A DNA stretch of 64,000 bases, taken from assembly GCF_013074385.2 (NCBI RefSeq), contig NZ_JABEYA020000009.1, positions 1 through 64,000 of the forward strand. Reading direction: 5' to 3'. This DNA comes from Vibrio ostreicida. GTDB taxonomy: Bacteria; Pseudomonadota; Gammaproteobacteria; Enterobacterales; Vibrionaceae. Both the position numbers and the translations under genes were made by a program. Positions 9,280 through 17,390 of the stretch are shown piece after piece. Within the stretch, counting starts at the first letter, position 1. Each line of letters begins with the position of its first letter. The notes beneath the pieces were generated by a model that was not told the DNA's origin, ran no database searches, and was given only the letters and a program-made list of their open reading frames with translations.

Positions 9280-10176
9280 TTACACCGTATGGTCTATGTG
9301 GCTCTGTATATTCGTGTGCGCCGTAAATTTCTGGCTCAGTAGGCCAATCAATTGATCATAGTAAGGCATATTCGGTTTGTTGCCGAGCAACTTACAAAGC
9401 TCATTACCTGTTGGGCTAAAACGGTAATAGAGCAACCTCACCCCTTTGCTATGAGCCTGTAGTGAGAGTTGCTTTCCTTGGTAATTAAGGGGAAGAGCCG
9501 TGTCCAGATCAATTTCCCCAGATTCTAACTCCGTGCCATGCATGAGTCCAAGCTCGAAGAGAACTAACAAACTGGAATACGGAAGCTTAAAGCTACCCAT
9601 ATTAATATTGCCTGTGACATTACGTTTTCCAAAACTGAAAATACCACCAAGCGAGCGAAAACCTATCAAGAGTTTTTGGTTGTTGTCACCACCAAAGCTG
9701 CAGGCTAACGAGGCCGCTTTTTGCAAAATTTGAGCTTCTTTTGGTGACATATCTTGTAATATTTTTAACGCTTTCATTGATGTAGAGCCGGGGTTGGTGA
9801 CTTCCCGTTTAAGAACCTGAGCCCACAATCGCTGCATCGATGTATTATGAACTTCCTGTGCCATCGCAAAGAATCGGTAAAGCCAGTCCTGCTCCGGATC
9901 ACCAGCCGTTTCATCTTTACAGGACAAATGAGCGAGTTTGAGAATCTGCTCTAGGTTCTTTTGGTTTTGCGCTTTGTGTTTTCGTTCACGGATGAGGCAG
10001 CGTTCCAGTGCCGTTTTTTCCGGAGACTCTTTCTTTAGTAATGTGTCCAAACCATGATTTTCAGCAATATTGATGATCCGGCTGGAGCTATCTTTGATGT
10101 AGTGAGCTTTCTTCTCTTGTCGAGATTCAGCGTTGGAATCATGCTCAATAACGACGGGCTTTTGTTTCTCTGACAT
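9280..10176 (-). CDS. Conserved protein of the TIGR03899 / DUF2806-like type
   Basis: 298-residue cytoplasmic protein, no signal peptide or membrane segment. Basic and Gln/Glu-rich at the N-terminus; the middle holds MQRLWAQVLKREVTNPGSTS and ALKILQDMSPKEAQ, the pattern of DUF2806-type proteins, which I recall as the TIGR03899 family found mainly in Vibrio and Shewanella. Function unknown. Start chosen at the ATG at 10176 because AGGA lies five to six bases before it; a longer reading to 10251 lacks such a site. In V. cholerae a similar gene follows pgi. The family name is from memory. Confidence 0.65.
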   Translation of the reverse strand: MSEKQKPVVIEHDSNAESRQEKKAHYIKDSSSRIINIAENHGLDTLLKKESPEKTALERCLIRERKHKAQNQKNLEQILKLAHLSCKDETAGDPEQDWLYRFFAMAQEVHNTSMQRLWAQVLKREVTNPGSTSMKALKILQDMSPKEAQILQKAASLACSFGGDNNQKLLIGFRSLGGIFSFGKRNVTGNINMGSFKLPYSSLLVLFELGLMHGTELESGEIDLDTALPLNYQGKQLSLQAHSKGVRLLYYRFSPTGNELCKLLGNKPNMPYYDQLIGLLSQKFTAHTNIQSHIDHTV

Positions 10177-10331
10177 GTGATTCCTGAACCATAGACCTGT
10201 TGTGCCTTTGTTAAATTTACCTCGTAACCAGATTCGCTGCCAGAAAAACAATGTGAGAAAGCTTTAAAAATTGAGGCTTTGCCAAATGATAATAAATTGT
10301 TAAAATTGTTGCAGGTGTTGTTGAGGGTCTT

Positions 10332-10433
10332 ATGAAGTTTTTAAATGAAAATAAACTGAAAAAAAACCTGTCAATTGCCCTGTTGTTTCTGGTTTATCTA
10401 GCTGTTTTAACTTATCTATCTAGATATATATAG
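10332..10433 (+). CDS. Candidate small membrane protein, 33 residues
   Basis: A short ORF of 33 codons in the gap between the TIGR03899-like gene and the zinc operon. It has a ribosome binding site GAGGGT five bases before the ATG. The product starts with a charged MKFLNENKLKKN and then has about 17 hydrophobic residues (LSIALLFLVYLAVLTYL) before a basic SRYI end: a single-helix, positively charged-inside design. Small proteins of this shape are common and usually missed by gene callers. No name can be given; whether it is expressed is unknown. Confidence 0.5.
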   Translation: MKFLNENKLKKNLSIALLFLVYLAVLTYLSRYI

Positions 10434-10474
10434 AAGAGCAGAGCGTTAACAGGTTTTCATTAGGTAAAGACGAT

Positions 10475-10978
10475 TTAGTAATCGTCGTATTCTTCGATCG
10501 CGCTTCCCTCGATAACGTAACCCGTTTCGGCTAATTCATGACTGATCGTTTGGGTTTTTAAGGTGCCGACAATGTAAATTACGTCCCAAAGCTGCTGAAC
10601 AGGTGCGCCTTTGGGAAATTTGACGTAAACAATTTGGTTTGGTGGCGGGGGTGGCACGTGAATACACGCCCCAAAGTAGGGGACGAGAAGAAACTCCGTT
10701 ACCGTATCTTCATCACCTTCCAATGGGATAACGAACCCTGGTATTTTTACCTTACTGCCATTTAATTCCTGACGTACTTTACCGACTAAGGATTGTTTCG
10801 CTGCGGCACCATTGTGCTCTGCGACAGGCATACCATACGAGTCGAATTGATTGCGTTCGCTTTGTGGAATAAGGTCTATCCAGTCTAATGTTAGGAGCGC
10901 CTCATTCGCTTTTAGTTGAAAGGTCATCACAAGACTCACTGCGAGCAGGAGTGCCAAATTTACTTTTTTCATAGTCAT
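10475..10978 (-). CDS. DUF3299 domain exported protein of the zinc operon
   Basis: 167 residues with a signal peptide (MTMKKVNLALLLAVSLVMT..., cleavage after about LKANA-like residue 25). The mature protein is a DUF3299 domain: WIDLIP, KIPGFVIPLEGD, and the striking GACIHVPPPPPNQ with one cysteine and one histidine that could bind a metal. Ends in acidic EEYDDY. Its start overlaps the permease stop by four bases, so it is translationally coupled. Last gene of the Zur-type operon; DUF3299 proteins regularly travel with such ABC transporters. Role in zinc uptake is inferred from context only. Confidence 0.85.
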   Translation of the reverse strand: MTMKKVNLALLLAVSLVMTFQLKANEALLTLDWIDLIPQSERNQFDSYGMPVAEHNGAAAKQSLVGKVRQELNGSKVKIPGFVIPLEGDEDTVTEFLLVPYFGACIHVPPPPPNQIVYVKFPKGAPVQQLWDVIYIVGTLKTQTISHELAETGYVIEGSAIEEYDDY

Positions 10979-12234
10979 ACTCTGATTGTCATCCCGTCAC
11001 TAAGAGATTGTCGATAAGCGCTGAATGCTGGAATAAAGCCAATTACAGTACCTGCTAACTGAACAGCAGCAAGTAATATGCACTCATATTGAGAGATCGC
11101 TACCATCTCAATATTAATTCCGTATTGCTGTGTAATGAAGGGAGAGATAGCCGCTAATAATACATATAAAGTTAGGCTGCCAACGAGCAGTCCAATGAAT
11201 GTGATAACGCTGGCTTCAAAAACCAATAAAGCCAAGACGTGTTTTGGTCTTGCTCCCATCGCGCGCAAAATAGCCATCTCTCTGCGCCGTTCATTGAGGC
11301 TTGTCAGTAGACTGGAGAGCATCCCCAGCAAACCTGCGATGACGACGAACGCTGAGACTGCCATCAGTGCTTGCTCCGCTATCGACATCATGCCCCAAAG
11401 TTCATGAAGAGCAACACCGGGCAAAATGGCGCTCAAGGGTTCTTTCGAATAGGCGTTGATTTGCCTTTGTAGGGCAAATGTTTGTATTTTCGAGTTTAAC
11501 CCAATCAGCATCGCGGTAATTTGCTTGGGTTGAAAATCTTGATTCTCTAACAGGTTGGCGCTTGGCGTATTGCCTAGATGAGCACCAGATTCCCAGCCAA
11601 CGTGGATCGCTTCAATGGCTTCCAGTGAGACATGCACGGTCTTATCGACAGGGGTGCCTGTAGGGGCAAGTATGCCTACAACCTTAAAGGGTAAATTGTC
11701 ATGCCGGCTGAATCCAACATCACTAATGCCGTGAGCAATAATGATCTCAGAGCCTACATGATAATCAAGAGCTCGTGCTACATCGGAGCCAATAACGGTC
11801 TCAAACAACCCATTAAACTCTCGGCCTTCGGCTAGAGCTAAGTGTTGTTTCTTGCCATATCGATAATGTTCAAAGTAGCTATGGTTAGTACCCAGTACTC
11901 GAAACCCTTTGTGTGAATCGCCTAGAGAGATTGGAATAGTCCAATCGACGGAACGGTGCTGTTTAAATTCTTGGTAGCTTTTCCAGTCAATATTATTGGT
12001 GGCATTACCAATGCGGAACACCGAATAAAGTAACAAATTGACCTGCCCAGAACGGCCGCCAACAATGAGGTCAGTGCCGGATATTGTGTTGGCAAAACTG
12101 CTTTTAGCTTGAGTCCTGATACGTTCGACGCCGAGAAGAAGGACGACCGAGATAGCAACGGTTAGAATACTCAATAAAGCGGTTGCTCGTCGATTGCGTA
12201 CGCTTTTCCAGGCAAGTGTTAATGTCAGTGTCAT
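10975..12234 (-). CDS. ABC transporter permease, FtsX/MacB type (Zrg system)
   Basis: 419-residue inner-membrane protein. One helix near the N-terminus (about 17-37), a large periplasmic MacB-like domain (about 40-280), then three helices in the C-terminal FtsX domain with AILRAMGARPKHVLALLVFEA typical of the family. This architecture is that of mechanotransmission/lipoprotein-type ABC permeases, not of classical zinc importers such as ZnuB. Overlaps the ATPase gene by four bases (ATGA). Within the V. cholerae zrgABCDE set this would be one of the transporter subunits; exact letter not assigned. Confidence 0.88.
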   Translation of the reverse strand: MTLTLTLAWKSVRNRRATALLSILTVAISVVLLLGVERIRTQAKSSFANTISGTDLIVGGRSGQVNLLLYSVFRIGNATNNIDWKSYQEFKQHRSVDWTIPISLGDSHKGFRVLGTNHSYFEHYRYGKKQHLALAEGREFNGLFETVIGSDVARALDYHVGSEIIIAHGISDVGFSRHDNLPFKVVGILAPTGTPVDKTVHVSLEAIEAIHVGWESGAHLGNTPSANLLENQDFQPKQITAMLIGLNSKIQTFALQRQINAYSKEPLSAILPGVALHELWGMMSIAEQALMAVSAFVVIAGLLGMLSSLLTSLNERRREMAILRAMGARPKHVLALLVFEASVITFIGLLVGSLTLYVLLAAISPFITQQYGINIEMVAISQYECILLAAVQLAGTVIGFIPAFSAYRQSLSDGMTIRV

Positions 12235-12938
12235 ACTGCAACTCCTGCAAGATTGACTGCTTTGAGGTCTAATGTGCGATCAAACAGCGTTTCTAAGGTC
12301 GGATCATGGCTGACGAAGATCAACGTTGAACCTGCCTGATTGACTTGTTCAAGGAGCAATTCAATAAAGGCACCACGATTATCAAAATCGAGTGAAGACG
12401 TTGGCTCATCGGCGATAATCAGCGCAGGTTTGCCAATCAAGGCCCTTGCCGCGGCCACACGTTGCTGTTGGCCAATACTCAGTTCAGAAACCGGCTTATG
12501 TCTCAAAGAGTCGGGAAGGTGGAGCTTGTCCAATAGTGTTAAAGCATCTTCGATTAAGGTGCCTGCCAAATGCGCTTTACGTTGAGCAGAAAATTGACAG
12601 GGAAGGATGATATTTTCGATCACATTGAGATAAGGTAATAAGTTGAATTGCTGAAAGATATAGCCAATATGATCGGCTCTGAATCTATCCCTATGGCTGC
12701 CTTTCATTTGACTCAAGTTTTGGCCCAAGACACACAGTTGGCCGCTAGATATTGTATTGATGCCGGTTAATAGGCCCAGCAACGTGGATTTGCCGCAGCC
12801 ACTCGGGCCTTTGATGAAGACATGTTCACCTTGGTCAATCTTCAGTTCATTTATCTTTAGTGTGGGTTCTGCGCTTCCAGGCCAAGTAAAACTTACCTGA
12901 CTCATTTCTACAACGCGATTGCTTGTTTCTACTACCAT
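12231..12938 (-). CDS. ABC transporter ATPase (Zrg system)
   Basis: ATP-binding subunit of about 235 residues that powers the neighbouring permease. Walker A GPSGCGKSTLLG near residue 40, the Q-loop FQQFNLLPYLNV, Walker B LIIADEPTSSLD, and H-loop FVSHD. The signature motif reads LSIGQQQR in place of LSGGQ, a known variation in this LolD/MacB-like group. Start chosen at ATG 12938 (AGG nine bases upstream); a TTG at 12953 would add five residues. A strong hairpin terminator sits just before this gene, so it and the genes after it are probably expressed less than zrgA. Confidence 0.9.
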   Translation of the reverse strand: MVVETSNRVVEMSQVSFTWPGSAEPTLKINELKIDQGEHVFIKGPSGCGKSTLLGLLTGINTISSGQLCVLGQNLSQMKGSHRDRFRADHIGYIFQQFNLLPYLNVIENIILPCQFSAQRKAHLAGTLIEDALTLLDKLHLPDSLRHKPVSELSIGQQQRVAAARALIGKPALIIADEPTSSLDFDNRGAFIELLLEQVNQAGSTLIFVSHDPTLETLFDRTLDLKAVNLAGVAV

Positions 12939-12951
12939 GTTTGTAACCTGC

Positions 12952-12980
12952 AAAAAAAGCCTGGTGGCATGGCCACCAGG
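12952..12980 (-). terminator. Internal terminator/attenuator between zrgA and the ABC genes
   Basis: On the minus strand CCTGGTGGC and GCCACCAGG form a perfect 9-bp GC-rich stem with a 3-base loop, followed by C and seven Ts. It lies 10 bases after the zrgA stop and ends almost at the ribosome binding site of the next gene. Confidence 0.88.
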
Positions 12981-12989
12981 GTCTTTGAC

Positions 12990-13679
12990 CTAAAGCGAAA
13001 TTTTTGTGTTTTTTGCCGACAGTTCGACAGCGGACTGTGTTTTATCCGTCAATAGGTTAACGTTGATGGATTGCGTACTTGGAAATGCCGAAAACCATTG
13101 TGTATTGATTGAGGAAAGTGCGTTGAAGTTGTCACATTGATAGTGGTATTGCACGGTAAATTCGCCATGATCACTGTGTTCTTCATGGTGTTTGTGCTCA
13201 TCATGATCACTGTGTTCTTCATGGTGTTTGTGCTCATCATGATCACTGTGTTCTTCATGATGTTTGTGCTCATCATGATCACTGTGTTCTTCATGATGTT
13301 TGTGCTCATCATGCTTTTCATGTTCATGTTCATGTTCATGTTCATGTTCATCAGTGCGCAATGTATGTTGCACGGATTGATGAGAAAGTTTGCACTTTGC
13401 ATCGGGAGAAAGGGTGAGAATAGCACTGGCGTTATTGAGTTGAGCGACGGCTTTCTCCAGTGCTTGTTCTTGCGCTGAATTATTCGGGGCATGTTCAAAT
13501 CCAACAACATCTGCGCCAGGCGCAGTGATTTCGACCAACAGTTCGTTTTGATCCTGAGCAATGTTGAATTCAACATGACCATGAACATGCGCATCGTGTT
13601 GACGAAAGTGTTCTTCAGCGAAACTGGAGGTACTAAAAGTAAGGCCTATTAGAGTGGCGATTTTTGTAATGGAATGCAT
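12990..13679 (-). CDS. zrgA: Zinc uptake protein ZrgA (DUF2796), His-rich periplasmic binding protein
   Basis: 229 residues with a signal peptide ending SFAEE (about residue 21). The DUF2796/ZrgA fold starts with HVHGHVEFNIAQ. In the middle (about residues 112-175) is an extreme His/Glu/Asp region: five EH dipeptides followed by four copies of a 12-residue unit DEHKHHEEHSDH. Such a region would bind many zinc ions. In V. cholerae ZrgA belongs to the Zur-regulated zinc uptake system ZrgABCDE, from memory. AGGA lies seven bases before the ATG. Second gene after the Zur-type palindrome, followed by a terminator. Confidence 0.9.
   Translation of the reverse strand: MHSITKIATLIGLTFSTSSFAEEHFRQHDAHVHGHVEFNIAQDQNELLVEITAPGADVVGFEHAPNNSAQEQALEKAVAQLNNASAILTLSPDAKCKLSHQSVQHTLRTDEHEHEHEHEHEKHDEHKHHEEHSDHDEHKHHEEHSDHDEHKHHEEHSDHDEHKHHEEHSDHGEFTVQYHYQCDNFNALSSINTQWFSAFPSTQSINVNLLTDKTQSAVELSAKNTKISL
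13166..13309 (-). repeat. Four tandem 36-bp repeats inside zrgA
   Basis: Four head-to-tail 36-bp copies at 13166, 13202, 13238 and 13274, each encoding DEHKHHEEHSDH. Copies 1-2 read ATGGTG where copies 3-4 read ATGATG, so a two-copy block seems to have been duplicated or converted recently. Copy number changes would keep the frame. Confidence 0.97.
13319..13348 (-). repeat. Hexanucleotide repeat (CATGTT)x5 in zrgA
   Basis: Five exact copies of CATGTT on the plus strand encode the Glu-His dipeptides next to the 36-bp repeats. The six-base unit gains or loses two residues per step without frameshift. Confidence 0.95.
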
Positions 13680-13757
13680 TTTGAGTCCTAACGTGTAATA
13701 AAATATGGGGCTTCAATAAAAGAAGACATTGAAGAAAATCATAGCTTAGTTATACAT

Positions 13758-14051
13758 TTAGGCTTTCGGTGGGGAGCGTGCCAAATAGGCTGGGGGTGAG
13801 GAGGTTGAAAATTTGTATTGAATCCCTTTGAAAAATAGGTCGGGCAGGGACGTGTTTTCAATAAGTAACGGTGCAGTGAGGATACCATGATGAGCACAAG
13901 CAAAAAGTTGGCAGTGATGCTCGCTGTGATTCGCCAAAGAGGAAGGGTATTGATGATCAATATAAGCAAAGTTGATCCACAATATCAGGATCACCCCGCA
14001 AACAGCAAACAAGGTTTTACGTCGTTTTAGGTTGTCATCAATTTGGTTCAC
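13758..14051 (-). CDS. DUF2607 family small membrane protein, first gene of the zinc operon
   Basis: 97 residues: charged N-terminus (MNQIDDNLKRRK), one membrane helix (about 13-30), then a likely periplasmic part with a metal-ligand-rich stretch HSEHHCQLFACAHHG near residue 42-56 and a proline-rich end. This matches the small DUF2607/DUF2946-like proteins seen beside metal transporters in vibrios. The start is a GTG at 14051 without a clear ribosome binding site; no better in-frame start exists. It is the gene nearest the Zur-type site and is followed after 78 bases by zrgA. Role in zinc handling is inferred. Confidence 0.75.
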   Translation of the reverse strand: MNQIDDNLKRRKTLFAVCGVILILWINFAYIDHQYPSSLANHSEHHCQLFACAHHGILTAPLLIENTSLPDLFFKGIQYKFSTSSPPAYLARSPPKA

Positions 14052-14071
14052 AGAAATTTAGCCCGTAAAAA

Positions 14072-14096
14072 AGAGTTGTTATAATATAACAACTCT
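14072..14096 (-). promoter_or_regulatory. Zur-type operator, perfect 25-bp palindrome
   Basis: The two 12-base arms AGAGTTGTTATA and TATAACAACTCT are exact inverted repeats around one central A. The core GTTATAATATAAC equals the gammaproteobacterial Zur consensus (GAAATGTTATAWTATAACATTTC, as I recall it), and includes a TATAAT-like -10. It lies 21 bases upstream of the first gene of the zinc operon; the gene on the other side (ytfJ) points towards it, so only the operon can be its target. Confidence 0.9.
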
Positions 14097-14122
14097 CAAC
14101 GAAACGCTAAGGGGAAATTTGT

Positions 14123-14674
14123 TCAGATATTGGTTTTGATTAACGTGAGTACTTGCTGGATTTCATCGTCATCTAATGGTCCTTCTTTAACGAACAGGAC
14201 TTTACCTTGTTTATCTTGAACTATGATGGCGGAAGAGTCTTCGGCCAATTGCCATTCTTTGGCCACTTTACCGTCTTCATCCAAAACCATGGATGACCAA
14301 GGGAATTCTTTTTTACTGTCTTCGGCGGACGATTTAACGAATGAACCTGTCCCCCACATTGCGTCATCTTGGTTAATGATTGAGGTTGTCTGATAGTTCT
14401 CTTGAGCAAATTTTGCTGCTGTGATTGCTTTCATCAAGGGGGCATTGAGTTTCTTTGAGCTACTGCGTCCAGCAATAGCCTGAATGACCCTCACTTTACC
14501 TAACATGTTTTGAGAGGCCCAATCTTGATAAGTGGTTTGATTGTCTTTAATCACAATTTCACCGTATTGGACAATGTTTACCGGTGGCAGTACTTCTCCC
14601 ACGGTAATATTATGTGCCCATGCCATCATAGGTGAACCGGCGATCACGATAGCCAGTAGCGTCTTGATTTTCAT
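14123..14674 (-). CDS. ytfJ: YtfJ family periplasmic protein
   Basis: 183 residues with a signal peptide ending MMAWAH (about residue 20). The mature part resembles E. coli YtfJ: ITVGEVLPPV, GKVRVIQAIAGRSSSKKLNAPL, and the strand pattern SSMVLDEDGKVAKEWQL... ending with a thioredoxin-fold-like KEGPLDDDEIQQVLTLI. It has no cysteine pair, so a redox role is not supported. Function unknown. AAGGAAG seven bases before the ATG sets the start. Located next to msrA and tamAB as in E. coli (ytfJ-msrA-tamAB neighbourhood). Confidence 0.9.
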   Translation of the reverse strand: MKIKTLLAIVIAGSPMMAWAHNITVGEVLPPVNIVQYGEIVIKDNQTTYQDWASQNMLGKVRVIQAIAGRSSSKKLNAPLMKAITAAKFAQENYQTTSIINQDDAMWGTGSFVKSSAEDSKKEFPWSSMVLDEDGKVAKEWQLAEDSSAIIVQDKQGKVLFVKEGPLDDDEIQQVLTLIKTNI

Positions 14675-14940
14675 TGTCTATCTTCCTTTAATCGACAAAA
14701 TATATACAGGTTTGTATTTTTCACAGAATCAAATGATAAGTGTTAATGTATTTTTCTTTATTTGTGATCGTGTTCTGTTAATCACCCGCTTAGGGTGCAG
14801 GCAGTACAAATGGATACATCACTTGGTGTAGAACGAGACCTAAAGGGGAGGCTGATCATCTCAACGTTGGACTCGGAGCTTAATCAGGCCTCAAAGCATC
14901 ACAAACACCGGGTAATCGCTTTGATAGAAGTACGCGCCGC

Positions 14941-15561
14941 TTAAGAGAAGCAGACGCCAGTTCCACTTAAACCACAGTAACCGTTTGGGTTTTTTGCCAG
15001 ATATTGTTGGTGATATGTTTCTGCGAAGTAGTAGTGGTTAGCCGGTGCAATTTCAGTCGTAATGTTGCTTGTCGCGGTATTGAGTAAGGCTTGATATTGG
15101 CTTTGAGAAAGGATCGCCGTTTGATATTGTTCATCGCTAAACACATAAATAGCAGATCGATATTGTGTGCCGAGATCGTTACCTTGGCGCATACCTTGCG
15201 TTGGGTTGTGGCGTTCCCAAAAGACTTTTAGAAGTTGCTCCAGATTCACGGCTTCAGTCTCAAAGACGACTCTAACAACTTCAGTGTGGCCAGTTAAACC
15301 GGAACACACTTCCTCATAGGTAGGATTTTTGGTAAAACCACCAGAGTATCCGACCGAGGTGCTGACCACGCCTTCAATTTGCCAAAACAGGCGTTCTGCT
15401 CCCCAGAAGCATCCCATACCAAACAAGATTTCTTCTTGGCCTTGTGCCGGTTTTTCTGTCAACGTTGATTGGTTTACAAAGTGTTTCTCTTCGATCACTC
15501 GTGCTTGGTCGCGGCCGGGTAGAGCTTGCTGAGCGGTAATAATGGCTTTCTTGTCAAACAT
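14941..15561 (-). CDS. msrA: Peptide-methionine (S)-S-oxide reductase MsrA
   Basis: Repairs oxidised methionine (S-epimer) in proteins. The catalytic cysteine is in [15 protein letters not shown] (about residue 51); [45 protein letters not shown] are the substrate-pocket segments, and the resolving cysteines are in the C-terminal [13 protein letters not shown]. 206 residues with an N-terminal extension, like E. coli MsrA (212). Transcribed away from tamA across a 119-base gap; the tamA-msrA divergence is conserved in enterobacteria. Confidence 0.96.
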   Translation of the reverse strand: MFDKKAIITAQQALPGRDQARVIEEKHFVNQSTLTEKPAQGQEEILFGMGCFWGAERLFWQIEGVVSTSVGYSGGFTKNPTYEEVCSGLTGHTEVVRVVFETEAVNLEQLLKVFWERHNPTQGMRQGNDLGTQYRSAIYVFSDEQYQTAILSQSQYQALLNTATSNITTEIAPANHYYFAETYHQQYLAKNPNGYCGLSGTGVCFS

Positions 15562-15680
15562 TACAATCTCCTTGTGTTGATAATCTGTAGATTTAGACCG
15601 ATCAATTGACCGTTTTCATACAGACTTATGTTTTGAGTAGCGTTATTATTCTTCTACGTCTCGTTGGTAGCACATAAAAC

Positions 15681-17390
15681 ATGGTAAGAAAATCATTTCC
15701 CGTTTTGCTTTCACTCACTGGTTTTTCAGTTTTTGCACAAGGGATAGATGTGTCCGTTCAGGGGCTGTCGGATGAGCTGCAGGATAATGTGGACGCTTAT
15801 CTCTCTTCAATTCCATCGGCTGATTATAACACTAGTTTGCGTTTTCAGGCTCGTCTGGAAAAAAGCGTGATCGAGGCGCTTAATGCCGTGGGGTATTATC
15901 ACCCTCAGATTTCTTTCCATGTTTCAGATCAGGATGATCAATTAACGGTGGATATTACGCCCGGCTCCCCAATTTTGATTACCACGTTGGATATTAACAT
16001 TGCTGGAGAAGCAAGCACTGATCCTGCTTTTAAGGCTCTAATCGTTAACAGTGGGCTCAAAACCGGTCAGGTGCTTAACCATGGTTTGTACGATAATCTC
16101 AAATCTAGCATCCGTAATTTGTCACTGCAAAGAGGTTATTTCGAAGGTGACTTTACGGCCAGTCGGTTGGAAGTGTCGCCGGAGCTAAATCAGGCGTTCA
16201 TTCACCTCAATTTTGATAGTGGTCCTCGTTATTCTTTTGGTGCTAACCAAATCACCGGCAGCCAGATAGAGGAAACACGCATTAACTCCCTTGCCCCCTA
16301 TCAGCAAGGGCAGCCATATCTGGCGTCTGATGTTGGTGTATATAATCAAAATCTATCGAGTACGGAATGGTTTTCTTCTGTTTTTGTTGAGCCTGATTTG
16401 TCGGATCTGGGACAAGGGCGAGTGTTGCCAATGAAAGTGTCTTTAGCCCCACAGTCAAAAAATCAGCTTGAAACGGGCTTAGGCTATTCGACGGATGTGG
16501 GCGTAAAGGGGTCACTCAAATGGAAAAAACCCTGGGTGAATTCTCAGGGACACAGTTTTAACAGCAGTTTTTCGCTCTCAAACCCAGAGCAAACCATTAC
16601 CGCTGGTTACAAAATACCGCTTGAAGATGCTCTGAATGATTATTACCGCCTGCGCTACGGGATGAAAAAGCTCGACAATCGAGACACCAAAAGTTTCGAA
16701 ACCAATTTGGCATTGGAACGTCATTGGTTACTGGATAATAGTTGGCACAGAACGTTGTTTATCCGCTACTTGTTAGAAAATTATGAACAGGGCTTACAGG
16801 ATGATTCAGGTCAGTTTGTGTTACCGGGCGTGACATTTAGCCGTAGCCGCATTCGCGGGGGGGCAATGCCAACTTGGGGCGATCGTCAAAGTCTGACGCT
16901 TGAGTATGCCGATGAACCGCTGTTGTCAGAAACGAGAGTGATGCGAATCCAAGCCGGAACTGCGTGGATTCGCAGTTTAGAGCATCGACATCGTGGTATT
17001 TTTCGCATTGATGGTGGCGCCAATGTGACAAACGATTTTGACAAATTATCACCGTCACTTCGATTTTTTGCCGGTGGAGACAATAATTTGAGGGGTTACC
17101 GTTACGAATCCGTTTCACCTAAAGATGCTAGCGGGGCTCTAACTGGAGCAAAATATGTGCTCACTTCGTCTATTGAGTACCAGTATCGAGTTTACGGGAA
17201 TTGGTGGGGGGCGGCATTTTATGATTACGGTGATGCGTTCAATACCCAGCCCGACTTTAAACGAGGCTCGGGGGTCGGTGTTCGCTGGTCTTCTCCTGTG
17301 GGTCCTATTCGTCTCGACTTTGCTTGGGGATTGGATGCGACACCGGGCGATGAATTTAGAATACACTTTACGCTGGGTCCAGAGTTATGA
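15681..17390 (+). CDS. tamA: Translocation and assembly module protein TamA (Omp85/BamA family)
   Basis: Outer-membrane half of the TAM complex, which with TamB helps insert some autotransporters and moves lipids between membranes. Signal peptide (about 1-20, ending VFA), three POTRA domains (about 21-265), then a 16-strand Omp85 barrel containing the family segment GGDNNLRGYRYESVSP in the region of the VRGY/F motif, and the end HFTLGPEL identical in type to E. coli TamA. 569 residues. Its last four bases overlap the tamB start (ATGA). Confidence 0.95.
   Translation: MVRKSFPVLLSLTGFSVFAQGIDVSVQGLSDELQDNVDAYLSSIPSADYNTSLRFQARLEKSVIEALNAVGYYHPQISFHVSDQDDQLTVDITPGSPILITTLDINIAGEASTDPAFKALIVNSGLKTGQVLNHGLYDNLKSSIRNLSLQRGYFEGDFTASRLEVSPELNQAFIHLNFDSGPRYSFGANQITGSQIEETRINSLAPYQQGQPYLASDVGVYNQNLSSTEWFSSVFVEPDLSDLGQGRVLPMKVSLAPQSKNQLETGLGYSTDVGVKGSLKWKKPWVNSQGHSFNSSFSLSNPEQTITAGYKIPLEDALNDYYRLRYGMKKLDNRDTKSFETNLALERHWLLDNSWHRTLFIRYLLENYEQGLQDDSGQFVLPGVTFSRSRIRGGAMPTWGDRQSLTLEYADEPLLSETRVMRIQAGTAWIRSLEHRHRGIFRIDGGANVTNDFDKLSPSLRFFAGGDNNLRGYRYESVSPKDASGALTGAKYVLTSSIEYQYRVYGNWWGAAFYDYGDAFNTQPDFKRGSGVGVRWSSPVGPIRLDFAWGLDATPGDEFRIHFTLGPEL

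Noticed and set aside
13166..13309. CRISPR-like array of 36-bp direct repeats
   Set aside because: The repeats are contiguous with no spacers, stay in one reading frame and encode histidine-rich protein; no cas genes nearby.
13049..13594. Long open frames on both strands across the zrgA repeats
   Set aside because: They arise from the low-complexity repeats (Met/Asn-rich and Phe/Met-rich products) and overlap the supported zrgA gene.
14081..14090. The Zur palindrome taken as a simple TATAAT promoter
   Set aside because: A -10 alone would not produce 12 matching bases on both arms; the operator reading explains all of it.
14700..14790. CRP-like TGTGATCG...ATCAC near ytfJ
   Set aside because: The half-site spacing does not match the 6-base spacer of a CRP site.
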